Source: Massilia niastensis DSM 21313
GTDB lineage: Bacteria; Pseudomonadota; Gammaproteobacteria; Burkholderiales; Burkholderiaceae_D
Length of the DNA: 64,000 bases
Direction of reading: 5' to 3'
Assembly: GCF_000382345.1 (NCBI RefSeq)
Contig: NZ_KB908077.1
Location: 202,208-266,207 of the forward strand
Shown: piece after piece, positions 25,255 to 34,825 of the stretch
Numbering within the stretch: the stretch's first letter is position 1
Layout of the letters: each line of letters starts with the position of its first letter
Translations under genes and position numbers: made by a program
The notes under the pieces: generated by a model
What the model saw: only the letters and a program-made list of their open reading frames with translations
The model's database searches: none
Told to the model about the DNA's origin: nothing

Positions 25255-26498
25255 ACTACTTCGTGTCCTACGCCCAGAACAACGAGGACGTGCTGCTGTG
25301 GCGCGCCCTCGGCCATGTCGAGAACGGCTTCTACATCGACGTCGGCGCCAACGACCCGGTCGAGCATTCGGTCACCAAGGCGTTCTACGAGCGCGGCTGG
25401 CGCGGCATCAGCATCGAGCCCCTGCCCTCGTTCCACCAGGCCTTCCTGGAGCAGCGCCCGCGCGACATCAACCTGGCGATCGCCGCCGGCGCGAGCGAGG
25501 GCGAGCTGACCCTGTACGACGTGCCGTCCGTGCGCGGCTGGGCCTCGCCGGAAGCGGCGGTAGCCGACATGCACCGCGCCGAGGGCTACGACGTCGCCGA
25601 GCTGAAGGTGCCGGTGAAGACGCTGGCGTCGGTGTGCGAGGAGCACGTCGGCGGCGAGATCCACTTCCTGAAGATCGACGTCGAGGGCTTCGAAGGCGAG
25701 GTGCTGCGCGGGATGGACTTCAGGCGCTGGCGCCCGTGGGTGCTGGTGATCGAAGCGACCCTGCCGAACAGCCGCGAGACCAACCATGCGGCGTGGGAGC
25801 CGATGGTGACCGGCAGCGGCTACCGCTACGCCTGGTTCGATGGCCTGAACCGCTACTACGTGGCCGAGGAGCACGCCGAGCTGCTGGCGAAGCTGGACAT
25901 CCAGCCGAACGTGTTCGACGGCTACATCTCGCACCACCTGGACAAGGCCTGGGCGGCCAACCACGCCGTCCAGGAAGAGCTCAAGCACCTGCACGAACTG
26001 CAGGAACAGCTCGACCGGGCCAATGACCGGGTCGAGCAGGCGGCGCGCGACAGGATGCACGCCGACGCCCGGATCGCGGCGCTGGCCGAGACCGTGGCGC
26101 TGGAACAGGCGAACGCCGAAAAGCTGCTGGCCTGGGCCAGGAGCATGGAAGCGAACCTGATCGCGGTGCACGGCAGCACCTCGTGGAAGATCACGCACCC
26201 GCTGCGCCTGGCCGGCCGCCTGGTCCACGCGCTGCGGCGCCCGCAGCGCCTGCGCCGGATCGTCACCCGCCTGACCCGCACCGAGGCGCTGCGCCGCCTC
26301 CTGATCCCGATCCTGCTGCGCTTCCCGGCGCTGAACCGGCGCGTCGCCGCCTCGCTGGCGGCGATCAAGCAAGACCCGCCCGCCCCGCTGCCGGAAGGCG
26401 TGCCCGCCGTGCCCGACGAACTCCGCGGCCTGCCGGCCTCGGTCCGCGCCGTGCTGGCCGACCTGCAGCGCGCGCGCAGCATCCACACAGGCAGCTGA
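25251..26498 (+). CDS. FkbM-family methyltransferase with coiled-coil tail
   Basis: 415 residues from the ATG at 25251, which overlaps the previous stop (ATGA). The methyltransferase domain covers about 1-210: SYAQNNEDVLLWRAL, GFYIDVGANDPVEHSVTKAFY, GISIEPLPSFH, EIHFLKIDVEGFEGEVLRGM. A charged coiled coil (about 235-295) and a basic, amphipathic C-terminus rich in Arg/Leu (about 305-375) follow, a pattern seen in peripheral-membrane glycan enzymes. Probable O-methylation of a sugar in the exported polysaccharide, perhaps at the chain end; the exact acceptor is not visible. Confidence 0.88.
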   Translation: MNYFVSYAQNNEDVLLWRALGHVENGFYIDVGANDPVEHSVTKAFYERGWRGISIEPLPSFHQAFLEQRPRDINLAIAAGASEGELTLYDVPSVRGWASPEAAVADMHRAEGYDVAELKVPVKTLASVCEEHVGGEIHFLKIDVEGFEGEVLRGMDFRRWRPWVLVIEATLPNSRETNHAAWEPMVTGSGYRYAWFDGLNRYYVAEEHAELLAKLDIQPNVFDGYISHHLDKAWAANHAVQEELKHLHELQEQLDRANDRVEQAARDRMHADARIAALAETVALEQANAEKLLAWARSMEANLIAVHGSTSWKITHPLRLAGRLVHALRRPQRLRRIVTRLTRTEALRRLLIPILLRFPALNRRVAASLAAIKQDPPAPLPEGVPAVPDELRGLPASVRAVLADLQRARSIHTGS

Positions 26499-26501
26499 CA
26501 C

Positions 26502-29426
26502 ATGCGTATCGTAATCGACCTACTCGGATACCACGGCCGCGTCGACCCGGCCGCGCTGGCGCTGGCCCTCGACCTGGCGCGCCACGCCAAGACCCGCGAA
26601 CTCCTGGTCGCGGCCCCGCTGCACGACCCGGCCGCGCTCGAAAGCCTGCGGCTCGAGCCGTCCCTGCGGCACGCGCGGGTGCGCGCCTTCGACGTGGTGG
26701 CCAGCGGCCGCACGCGCGAACTGGTGCGCCGCCATGCGCTGTCCGGCCTGGAGCCGGACGTGGTGCTGGCCATCGAACGCGGCGCACGCCGCGCCCCATC
26801 CGGCGCGCCCGACGACCTCCCTTATCCGGTGCTCGAGGCCGACCCGCGCAGCGCCGACCCGGCCGCGCTGTGGACCGCGCTCGACGCCACCGCCGGCGAG
26901 CGGGTGCGCCCGCAGCCGGGCGCGCGCCCGAAGCTGGCCTACGTCTCGCCGCTGCCGCCCCTGAAATCGGGCATCGCCGACTACAGCGCCGAACTGGTGC
27001 CGGAGCTGGCCGCCTGGTATGACATCGAGCTGGTGGTGGACCAGGAACAGGTGGAAGACCGGCGCCTCGACGGCTACACGCTGCGCACGCCCGACTGGCT
27101 GCGCGCCAATGCGCACGAGGTCGACCGCGTGCTCTACCACTTCGGCAATTCGCACGCCCACCAGCACATGTTCGAGCTGGTGCGCGAGGTGCCGGGCGTG
27201 GTGGTGCTGCACGACTTCTACTTCTCCGGCGTGCTCGACAACCTCGAGCGCGAAGGCTACCTGGACAAGGGCTTCCTGCGCGCGCTCTACGAATCGCACG
27301 GCTACACCGGCCTGCTCGACCACGTGAAGCAGGGCCGCAATCCGTCGATCTGGAAGTACCCGCTCAACAAGGGCGTGCTCGACAGCGCACAGGGCGTGAT
27401 CGTCCATTCCGACTTCTCGAAGCAGCTGGCGAGCGACTGGTATGGCCCGGATGCCGCCGACGGCTGGCGCACCATCCCGCTGCTGCGCGGCCGCCCGGCC
27501 GATGCGGCCACGCCCGCGGCGCGCGCCGCCGCCCGCGCCCGCCTCGGGCTGGCCGAAGGCGGGCACGTGATCGCCAGCTTCGGCATGCTCGGGCGCACCA
27601 AGCTGAATGCCGAACTGCTGGATGCCTTCCTCTCCTCGCCGCTGGCCCTCGACCCGGCCTGCATCCTGGTATTCGTCGGCGAGAACGATCCCGGCCCCTA
27701 CGGCGCCGACCTGCTGGCGAAGATCGAAGCCAGCCCAGCGGCCGGGCGCATCCGCATCACCGGCTTCGTCGACGCCGCCACCTATGCCGACTACCTGGCG
27801 GCCTGCGACTGCGCGGTGCAGCTGCGCACCGCCACCCGCGGCGAGACCTCGGCCTCGGTGCTCGACTGCCTGCTGTACGGCATCCCGACCATCGTCAACG
27901 CCCACGGCTCGACCGCCTCGCTGGCCGACGACCTGCTGCTCAAGCTGCCGGACGCCTTCGCGCCGGCGCAGCTGGCGCAGGCGCTGGCCAGCCTGCGCAG
28001 CGACGGCGCGCTGCGCGACCGGCTGGCGCGCCGCGCCCAGGAATACATGCAGGCCGAGCATGCCCCGGCCCGCGTCGGCCGCCTGGTCGCCGACGCCATC
28101 GAACATTTCGCGCGCCACGGCCGCCATGCCGGCTACCGCTCGCTGGTCGCGGCGGTCGCTCCGCTGTGCCCGGTCTCCGAGCTGCACGACCTGGCCGCCG
28201 CGATCGCCTTCAACCGCGCCCCGGCGCCGCAGCGCCAGCTGCTGGTCGACGTCTCGGCGGTGGTGCAGTCCGACCTGAAGACCGGCATCCAGCGCGTGGT
28301 GCGCAGCATCCTGCTGGCGATGATCGCCGATCCGCCGCCGGGCTACCGGATCGAACCGGTGTACTCGAGCGGCGGCAACCGCCCCTACCATTACGCGCGC
28401 CGCTTCGGCCTGGGCATGGTGGGCGAGACCGTGCTGGCGCTGGAAGACGCGCCGGTCGACCTGCGCCCGGGCGACATCTTCTTCGGCCTCGACCTGTTCA
28501 CCACCGGCACCTCGCAGAACGAAGAGCTGCTGCTGTCGATGCGCGACCGCGGGGTGCAGGTGGTGTTCGTGGTGTTCGACGTGCTGCCGATGCTGCGCCC
28601 GGACGTGTTCCCCTTCGGGACCGAGCAGTATTTCGGCGACTTCCTGCGCACCGTGCACAAGGTGTCGGATGGCGTCCTGTGCATCTCGCGCGCGGTGGCC
28701 GACGAGCTGGCCGGCTGGATCGAGGGCCAGAATCTCACGCGCCGCGCGCCGCTCAGGCTGGGCCACTTCCACCTGGGCGCCGACATCGACGCCAGCGCCC
28801 CGAGCTTCGGCCTGCCGCCGGACGCGCCCCAGGTGCTGGCCGCGCTCGGCGAGCGTCCGAGCTTCCTGATGGTCGGCACGGTCGAGCCGCGCAAGGGCCA
28901 TGTCCAGGCGCTGGCCGCCTTCGAGCTGCTGTGGGAACGCGGCGTGGACGTCAACCTGGTCATCGTCGGCAAGCAGGGCTGGATGGTCGACAAGCTGGCC
29001 GAGCACATGGCCAGCCACCCGGAAAAGGCCAAGCGCCTGTTCTGGCTGGCCGGCATCTCGGATGAAATGCTGCTCAAGCTGTACGCCAGTTCGTCGGCCC
29101 TGCTGGCGCCGTCCGAAGGCGAAGGCTTCGGCCTGCCGCTGATCGAGGCGGCCCAGCACGGCATCCCGATCCTCGCGCGCAGCCTGCCGGTGTTCCGCGA
29201 GGTCGCCGGCGAGCATGCCTACTACTTCGACGGCCTGGCGCCACAGGACCTGGCCGACGCCGTGACGCGCTGGCTGGCGCTGCACGCCGAGGGCAAGGCC
29301 CCGCCGTCTTCCGCCATGCCGTGGCTGAACTGGAACCAGAGCGCGCGGCAGGTGCTCGACGCCCTGGTGGGCCAGCAGTGGTACCGTACCCTGCCGGGCA
29401 GCGAGGAACGCCATGGCCAGTCCTGA
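26502..29426 (+). CDS. Large double glycosyltransferase (two GT-B/GT4 modules)
   Basis: 974 residues, more than twice a single GT4 enzyme. An N-terminal region of about 145 residues is unassigned. The first GT-B module (about 145-540) opens AYVSPLPPLKSGIADYSAELVPEL and has a nucleotide-sugar pocket resembling LDCLLYGIPTIVNAHGS. The second (about 590-965) opens LLVDVSAVVQSDLKTGIQRVVR and ends with the classic GT4 segment ASSSALLAPSEGEGFGLPLIEAAQHGIPILARSLPVFREVAG. It probably adds two different sugars or alternates linkages, as in processive O-antigen polymerising enzymes such as WbdA. Three bases separate it from the methyltransferase gene. Confidence 0.92.
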   Translation: MRIVIDLLGYHGRVDPAALALALDLARHAKTRELLVAAPLHDPAALESLRLEPSLRHARVRAFDVVASGRTRELVRRHALSGLEPDVVLAIERGARRAPSGAPDDLPYPVLEADPRSADPAALWTALDATAGERVRPQPGARPKLAYVSPLPPLKSGIADYSAELVPELAAWYDIELVVDQEQVEDRRLDGYTLRTPDWLRANAHEVDRVLYHFGNSHAHQHMFELVREVPGVVVLHDFYFSGVLDNLEREGYLDKGFLRALYESHGYTGLLDHVKQGRNPSIWKYPLNKGVLDSAQGVIVHSDFSKQLASDWYGPDAADGWRTIPLLRGRPADAATPAARAAARARLGLAEGGHVIASFGMLGRTKLNAELLDAFLSSPLALDPACILVFVGENDPGPYGADLLAKIEASPAAGRIRITGFVDAATYADYLAACDCAVQLRTATRGETSASVLDCLLYGIPTIVNAHGSTASLADDLLLKLPDAFAPAQLAQALASLRSDGALRDRLARRAQEYMQAEHAPARVGRLVADAIEHFARHGRHAGYRSLVAAVAPLCPVSELHDLAAAIAFNRAPAPQRQLLVDVSAVVQSDLKTGIQRVVRSILLAMIADPPPGYRIEPVYSSGGNRPYHYARRFGLGMVGETVLALEDAPVDLRPGDIFFGLDLFTTGTSQNEELLLSMRDRGVQVVFVVFDVLPMLRPDVFPFGTEQYFGDFLRTVHKVSDGVLCISRAVADELAGWIEGQNLTRRAPLRLGHFHLGADIDASAPSFGLPPDAPQVLAALGERPSFLMVGTVEPRKGHVQALAAFELLWERGVDVNLVIVGKQGWMVDKLAEHMASHPEKAKRLFWLAGISDEMLLKLYASSSALLAPSEGEGFGLPLIEAAQHGIPILARSLPVFREVAGEHAYYFDGLAPQDLADAVTRWLALHAEGKAPPSSAMPWLNWNQSARQVLDALVGQQWYRTLPGSEERHGQS

Positions 29427-29455
29427 GACGGCGCCGGCCGGGATCTGCCTGCCAC

Positions 29456-29486
29456 GTAGGGTGGACGGGAAACCCGTCCACCCTAC
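29456..29486. repeat. GTAGGGTGG palindrome (copy 3, single hairpin)
   Basis: GTAGGGTGGACGGG-AAA-CCCGTCCACCCTAC is a perfect 14-bp stem with a 3-base loop. Here only one hairpin is present, between two genes of the glycan locus. It belongs to the family of paired elements at 2127 and 21844. Confidence 0.88.
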
Positions 29487-29550
29487 CGGCTATCGATGCC
29501 GGCCCGCCACCAGCAGCAGGTCGCTCGCTGGCCCCTTCTGACACTATTTG

Positions 29551-30585
29551 ATGAATGCTCCTGTAACCCAGCCCATGAACGCCGCCTCACCCCAGGCCCC
29601 AGGCGCCGCCGCCGACCGGATCGCGGTCGTGATCCCGAGCTACCGCGTGACCCGCCACATCCTGGAGGTGATCGCCGGCATCGGGCCCGAGGTGGCGCGC
29701 ATCTACGTGGTCGACGATAAATGCCCCGACCGCAGCGGCGACTTCGTGCGCGCCAACTGCGGCGATCCGCGCGTGACCGTGCTCGAACACGCGGTGAACC
29801 AGGGCGTGGGCGGCGCCGTCATGACCGGCTACCGCGCGGCCATCGCGGACGGCGCCGGCGTCATCGTCAAGATCGACGGCGACGGCCAGATGGACGGCTC
29901 GCTGCTCCCGACCTTCGTCGCCCCGATCCTGGCCGGCGAGGCCGACTACACCAAGGGCAACCGCTTCTTCGACCTGGAGCGGATCGGTTCCATGCCGCCG
30001 ATGCGCCTGTTCGGCAACGCGATGCTGTCCCTGATGACCAAGCTGTCGTCCGGCTACTGGGACCTGTTCGACCCGACCAACGGCTATACCGCGATCCACG
30101 CCGACGCGGCCCGCTACCTGCCCTTCGACAAGATCAGCAAGCGCTACTTCTTCGAGAGCGACATGCTGTTCCGCCTGAACACCCTGGGTGCGGTGGTGGT
30201 CGACGTGCCGATGGACGCCGTGTATGGCGACGAGGTCAGCAACCTGAAGGTGTCGAAGGTGGTCACCGAGTTCCTGGCCAAGAACGTGCGCAACTTCTTC
30301 AAGCGCCTGTTCTACAACTACTACCTGCGCAACATGTCGCTCGCCTCGCTCGAGCTGCCGCTGGGCGTGTTGCTGACCGCGTTCGGCACCGTCTACGGCG
30401 TATCGCACTGGATCTCCTCGGCGCGCTCCGCCGTGGAAACCCCGGCCGGCACCGTGATGGTGGCGGCGCTGCCGGTGATCATGGGCGTGCAGCTGATCCT
30501 GGCCTTCCTGGCCTACGACATCGCCTCGGTGCCGCGCCGCCCGCTGCACAAGCGCACCCTGTTCCGGCGCCGCGGCAATGACTGA
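29551..30585 (+). CDS. Glycosyltransferase family 2 with C-terminal membrane helices
   Basis: 344 residues from the ATG at 29551 (a TTG lies just before it). The catalytic GT-A domain has IAVVIPSYRVTRHILEVI, IYVVDDKCPDRSGD, NQGVGGAVMTGYRAA and the metal-binding IKIDGDGQMD-type motif. DLFDPTNGYTAIHADA is typical of dolichyl-phosphate-mannose/polyprenyl-phosphate-sugar synthase-like enzymes. Two C-terminal helices (about 270-290 and 308-330) anchor it. Together with the adjacent GtrA gene it may make and flip a polyprenyl-linked sugar used for side-chain decoration. It is separated from the preceding gene by the palindrome at 29456. Confidence 0.92.
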   Translation: MNAPVTQPMNAASPQAPGAAADRIAVVIPSYRVTRHILEVIAGIGPEVARIYVVDDKCPDRSGDFVRANCGDPRVTVLEHAVNQGVGGAVMTGYRAAIADGAGVIVKIDGDGQMDGSLLPTFVAPILAGEADYTKGNRFFDLERIGSMPPMRLFGNAMLSLMTKLSSGYWDLFDPTNGYTAIHADAARYLPFDKISKRYFFESDMLFRLNTLGAVVVDVPMDAVYGDEVSNLKVSKVVTEFLAKNVRNFFKRLFYNYYLRNMSLASLELPLGVLLTAFGTVYGVSHWISSARSAVETPAGTVMVAALPVIMGVQLILAFLAYDIASVPRRPLHKRTLFRRRGND

Positions 30586-30952
30586 AGCCGCGCGCTGGCG
30601 CCAGTTCGCCACCTTTATCGCCGGCGGCGTCCTGTGCGCCGCGGTCGACATCGGCCTGATGCAGCTGCTCCTGGGCGCCGGCATGCACCACACGACCGCG
30701 GCCAGCGCCGGTTTCGGGGCGGGCCTGCTGGTCAACTTCGCGTTCCACAGCCGGGTCACCTTCGGACAGGCTGCTTCGGCCTCGAGCTTCGCGCGCTACC
30801 TGTGCGTCGTCGGCCTGAACTACCTGCTCACCATCGCCTGCGTGGCGCTGGCGGTGTCCCTCCTCGACAACCCGCTGGCCGGGAAAATCGTGTCGTTGCC
30901 GCTGGTGGCGATCAACGGCTACCTGCTCAGCAGATACTGGATCTTCAAATGA
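30578..30952 (+). CDS. GtrA-family membrane protein
   Basis: 124 residues with four hydrophobic helices (about 10-30, 38-55, 70-90 and 98-118) and the GtrA-like features FIAGGVLCAAVDIGLMQLL and VNFAFHSRVTFGQ. GtrA proteins are thought to flip undecaprenyl-phosphate-linked sugars, most often alongside a GT2 synthase like the one encoded just upstream. The start overlaps the preceding gene by 8 bases, and the stop overlaps the next start (ATGA). Confidence 0.92.
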   Translation: MTEAARWRQFATFIAGGVLCAAVDIGLMQLLLGAGMHHTTAASAGFGAGLLVNFAFHSRVTFGQAASASSFARYLCVVGLNYLLTIACVALAVSLLDNPLAGKIVSLPLVAINGYLLSRYWIFK

Positions 30953-31803
30953 TGCGCTTCGCTCCCATTCAGCACGATCCGGCCACCCTGGCCCGCTACG
31001 GCGACCTGTTCGCCGCCTGCTTTCCCGGCACGACCAAGTTCACACCCGATTACCTGGCCTGGCTGTACGTGGCCAATCCGGACGGCGCCGCGGTCGGCTA
31101 CGATGCCTGGGACGGCGAACGGCTGGCCGCGCACTACGTGTGCGTGCCGGCGCGCGCCTGGGTCGAGGGCGCGGAAGTCCGGGTGCTGCTGTCGCTGAAC
31201 ACCGCCACCCATCCGGACTACCAGGGCAAGGGGCTGTTCACCAAGCTGGCGGCGATGACCTACGATGCCGGGGCGCAGGCCGGTTTCGATGGCGTGTACG
31301 GGGTGGCGAACGCCAACAGCACGCCCGGCTTCGTGCGCAAGCTGGGCTTCCAGCTGGTGCGCCCGCTGGAAGCGCGCATCGGCATCGGCGCGCTGCGCCA
31401 CGCGCCGAAGGCGCCGGCCCAGGCGCTGTCCTTCGAGCGCAGCTGGAGCCCGCAAGCCCTGGCCTGGCGCTGCGCCAATCCGCACAATCCGGTCTGGCAG
31501 CGCAGCAAGGGCGCGCGCCGGCAGTTCCACGCCGCCGCCTTCGGCCTGCGCCTGCCTGCCTATGCCGAGCTGGATGGCGCCACGCCCCCGGCCGCGCCGG
31601 CGCCCGCAAAGGCCTTGTCGCCGCTGCGCCTGTTCATCGGGCTGGCCCCGGATGCCTCGGCGCGCTACTGGAACTACGCCAGCATCCCGCTGCGCCTGCG
31701 CCCCTCGCCGCTGAACCTGATCTACCGCTCCTTCGTGCCGCGCGTCGCGCAGCTGGACGCAGCCCGCATCCAGTTCAGCTTCCTCGACTTCGATGCCTAC
31801 TGA
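30949..31803 (+). CDS. GNAT-fold acetyltransferase-like protein
   Basis: 284 residues from the ATG at 30949 (ATGA overlap with GtrA; a second ATG follows at once). The N-terminal half has the GNAT acetyl-CoA signature region: VLLSLNTATHPDYQGKGLFTKLAAMTYDAG, then GFDGVYGVANANSTPGFVRKLGF. The C-terminal half (about 150-284) is unassigned. Members of this group in glycan loci are believed to N- or O-acetylate sugar intermediates. The next gene encodes a PIG-L-type deacetylase, so the pair could exchange acyl groups on an amino sugar; this is inference. Confidence 0.85.
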   Translation: MMRFAPIQHDPATLARYGDLFAACFPGTTKFTPDYLAWLYVANPDGAAVGYDAWDGERLAAHYVCVPARAWVEGAEVRVLLSLNTATHPDYQGKGLFTKLAAMTYDAGAQAGFDGVYGVANANSTPGFVRKLGFQLVRPLEARIGIGALRHAPKAPAQALSFERSWSPQALAWRCANPHNPVWQRSKGARRQFHAAAFGLRLPAYAELDGATPPAAPAPAKALSPLRLFIGLAPDASARYWNYASIPLRLRPSPLNLIYRSFVPRVAQLDAARIQFSFLDFDAY

Positions 31804-32575
31804 GCAAGCCGGCGCCGCGCTGTTCCTGTTCGCGCACCAGGACGACGAGTTCGGCGTCTTCGAGCGCATCGCCGCCTGCCGCCGGCAAGGCCTGCGCGTG
31901 GCCTGCGCCTACCTGACCGACGGCCAGACCGCCGGCGCCAGCGCCGCCGTGCGCAACGCGGAGTCGATCGCCGTGCTCGGCAAGCTGGGCGTGGCCCGGG
32001 ACGACATCTTCTTCGCCGGCGCCGAGCTGGGCATCGGCGACGGACGCCTGCCGCTGCACCTGGCCGCCGCCGCCGCATGGATCGCGCGCTGGACCGGCCG
32101 CTTCGGGAATATCGAGGCCCTCCACGTGACGGCCTGGGAAGGCGGCCACCATGACCACGACGCCCTGCATGCGGTCGCCGTCGCCGTCGCCGAGCGCCAC
32201 GGCCTGCTGGCGCGCACCTGGCAGTATTCGCTGTACCAGGCGGCAAACCTGCCCGGCCCGCTGTTCCGGGTGCTGGCCCCGCTGCCGCAGAACGGCCCCG
32301 CCAGCGCGACCGCCATCCCCTGGCGCCGCCGGCTGCGCTACCTGCGCCATTGCCTGTCCTATCCGTCGCAGCGCAACACCTGGATCGGCCTGTTCCCGTT
32401 CGTGCTGCTGCATTACCTGCTGCGCGGGGTCCAGACGCTGCAGCCGGTCGCACCGGCGCGCATCGATGAGCGGCCTCATCCAGGCAGCCTGTATTACGAA
32501 AAGCGCAAATTCTTTACCTGGCAACAAATGAGCAATGCCATCGCCAGCTGGCGTAGCGCATCCGCGCCACAATAA
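31793..32575 (+). CDS. PIG-L/LmbE-family deacetylase
   Basis: 260 residues. Zinc-binding motifs of the PIG-L family are present: the AHQDDE motif near residue 14 and GGHHDHDALHAV near residue 119. The family removes N-acetyl groups from amino sugars such as GlcNAc-containing intermediates. The start overlaps the GNAT gene by 11 bases. Expected location is the cytoplasm, acting on a nucleotide- or lipid-linked sugar of the glycan made here. Confidence 0.92.
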   Translation: MPTEQAGAALFLFAHQDDEFGVFERIAACRRQGLRVACAYLTDGQTAGASAAVRNAESIAVLGKLGVARDDIFFAGAELGIGDGRLPLHLAAAAAWIARWTGRFGNIEALHVTAWEGGHHDHDALHAVAVAVAERHGLLARTWQYSLYQAANLPGPLFRVLAPLPQNGPASATAIPWRRRLRYLRHCLSYPSQRNTWIGLFPFVLLHYLLRGVQTLQPVAPARIDERPHPGSLYYEKRKFFTWQQMSNAIASWRSASAPQ

Positions 32576-32595
32576 TGGAAAAACAAGGACATCCC

Positions 32596-34689
32596 ATGAT
32601 GAGCACGGCCACCTCCCCCTCCGACAAACGGGCCTGGCTTGTCCTGCTCGCCGGCCTGGGCGCCGTCTTCGCCTGGTTGCTGTATCGCAACCTCGGCCTG
32701 CATCCCGCCATCTTTGCCGACGAGTGGTTCTACAGCAAGATGTCGCGCCTGCAGCCGCTGAACGAAGCGATCGTGCCCTCCTATCTCTACCTGTGGCTGT
32801 TCCGCGCCACCACGGCCTGCGGCGACGGCTTCCTCGACTGCGTGCGCATCGGCAATGCCATCCTGTTCGTCGGCGCCGGCCCCTTCATCTACCTGATCGG
32901 ACGCAAGGTCGCGCGGCCGGGACCGGCGATCGCCGTTACCCTGCTGTGCCTGCTCGCCCCGATCAACCTGTACACCGCCTTCTTCATGCCCGAGGCGACC
33001 TATTACTTCGGCTTCATCGTGCTGAGCTGGGTGATGCTGACCTGCGCCACATGGGGCTGGATGCGCATGGCGCTGGCAAGCGGCGCCGTGGTGGGCATGA
33101 TGAGCCTGGTCAAGGTGCATGCCCTGTTCCTGCTGCCGGCGCTGTGCCTGTACTTCGTGTGCGCGGCCTGGATGCGCGAGCCCGGCGGCCGCTGGCTGCG
33201 CCATGGCGTGGCCGCGGCGCTGCTGATGCTGGCGACCGCGCTCGGCGTCAAGTTCGGGCTCGGCTACCTGCTCGCCGGCGACCCCGCGCTCAGCCTGTTC
33301 GGAAGCTTCTATTCCGTCACTGCCGATTCGACCACCAAGCGCTCGGTGCTGTACCTGGCGTTTCCCGCCTTCGTCAACGGCCGCGGTCACCTGATGGTGC
33401 TGGCGGTATTGCTGCCGCTGCCGATGGCGATGCTGGCCCTGGCCCTGATCAGCCGCCGCGCGCGCCAGCAGGCCGGAACCGAGCTCAACCTCCTGTGCCT
33501 GTACACCTTCCTGATGCTGGGTTCGACCGCGGGGATGACCGTGGCCTATACCGCCTCGATCGCGGGCCTGGGGCCGCTGGAAGTGGTCCGCCTGCACCTG
33601 CGCTACTACACCTTCGTATTCCCGCTGCTGCTGCTGATCCCCGCCGCGCTGGTCGGCGCCCGCGACGCGGCGCGGCCGCCGCGCCTGGCCTGGCTGCCTG
33701 CCGTGCTGGTCGGCGCCGCCCTGCTGGCCGCGCTGGTGCTGCTGCCGCGCTACTCCCCCAATCCCATCGACGGTCCGGAAATCTCCGGCATCCACCTGCA
33801 GGCCTGGCCGGGCTGGGTGGTGGTCGGGTCCGGCCTGCTGGTGCTGCTGCTGTGGGCGCGCGGCAACCGGTTCGCGGCGCCGCTGTTCCTGTTCGCGGCG
33901 CTCCCCTTCACGCTGGTACTGGGCGGCATCGAAACCTCCGCCTACCTGCGCCAGGTCATCCCCGGCTGGCCGGCCGACAAGGCCGGCAAGCTGGCGCGCA
34001 GCCATGTTCCGAAGAGCGAGCACAAGCTGATCACGATCGCCGGCGACAGCGTGATGGACATCATGCGCGCGCAATTCCACATCGACGACAAGGATAGCGG
34101 CATGCTCGAACTGGCAAAGGGCGCGCCGATCGAGCCCTACCAGCTTCCGGTACGTCATCAATGGCTGCTCATCATCGGCCAGCACGCGCTGCCCAAGGGC
34201 CTGACGCCGGTGGTCGCCACCAGCGACTACGCGCTGGTGCGGCTCAACTCCGGGTTCCGGTCGCTCGGCGAGGCCCGCCTGTCGCAACCCTATGGCGGCG
34301 GACGCCTGCTGGCAGGCGCGCAAGGCCTGTCGATCGCGGAACCATGGGGACGCTGGTCGGACGGCAAGCACGTCGTCCTGCACTTCGACAGGCCGCTGCC
34401 GAAGCAGGCCGACATCATCATCAAGGCGCAGGCCTACGCCGACAACACGACCCTGCCGTTCACCATGCGCGTGGGCGGCCAGAGCGCCAGCTTCCGCCTG
34501 TCGGGCAGCCTGCAGGAAGTACGGCTGAGCTTCCTCACCGACGGCGCCCAGCGCAGCCTGACCATCGACGTGCCGCGTCCGACCGCGCCGCGCACGCTGG
34601 GCCAGTGGCCCGACGATCGGGAACTCGGCATCGGCATCGCCGAAGTCGCCATCGGGACCAGCGAGCCGGCCAGGGTGTCTGCCAACTGA
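32596..34689 (+). CDS. Multi-pass membrane protein, GT39/GT83-like
   Basis: 697 residues from the ATG at 32596, which has AAGGA 6 bases before it; an ATG at 32575 overlaps the previous stop and would add 7 residues. Roughly eleven or twelve membrane helices fill residues 15-460. The first periplasmic loop has an acidic pair (IFADEWFYSKMS) in the position used by polyprenyl-phosphate-dependent (GT-C) glycosyltransferases. A C-terminal soluble domain of about 230 residues follows. It could be the transferase that uses a lipid-linked sugar on a periplasmic glycan or protein. This is a fold-level judgement, not a specific assignment. It is the last gene of the glycan operon. Confidence 0.78.
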   Translation: MMSTATSPSDKRAWLVLLAGLGAVFAWLLYRNLGLHPAIFADEWFYSKMSRLQPLNEAIVPSYLYLWLFRATTACGDGFLDCVRIGNAILFVGAGPFIYLIGRKVARPGPAIAVTLLCLLAPINLYTAFFMPEATYYFGFIVLSWVMLTCATWGWMRMALASGAVVGMMSLVKVHALFLLPALCLYFVCAAWMREPGGRWLRHGVAAALLMLATALGVKFGLGYLLAGDPALSLFGSFYSVTADSTTKRSVLYLAFPAFVNGRGHLMVLAVLLPLPMAMLALALISRRARQQAGTELNLLCLYTFLMLGSTAGMTVAYTASIAGLGPLEVVRLHLRYYTFVFPLLLLIPAALVGARDAARPPRLAWLPAVLVGAALLAALVLLPRYSPNPIDGPEISGIHLQAWPGWVVVGSGLLVLLLWARGNRFAAPLFLFAALPFTLVLGGIETSAYLRQVIPGWPADKAGKLARSHVPKSEHKLITIAGDSVMDIMRAQFHIDDKDSGMLELAKGAPIEPYQLPVRHQWLLIIGQHALPKGLTPVVATSDYALVRLNSGFRSLGEARLSQPYGGGRLLAGAQGLSIAEPWGRWSDGKHVVLHFDRPLPKQADIIIKAQAYADNTTLPFTMRVGGQSASFRLSGSLQEVRLSFLTDGAQRSLTIDVPRPTAPRTLGQWPDDRELGIGIAEVAIGTSEPARVSAN

Positions 34690-34825
34690 GGGCGGCGACG
34701 CCCCGGTAAGCCCTTGTGTGTGCGCACGAACGGAGGCGCACGCGCCCAGCCCCTAGAGTGATGCCATACAGTGTGGTGGCGGGCGCCCGGGCGCCTTGCG
34801 GCCTTTTTTCTCGCAAGGAAAACCC

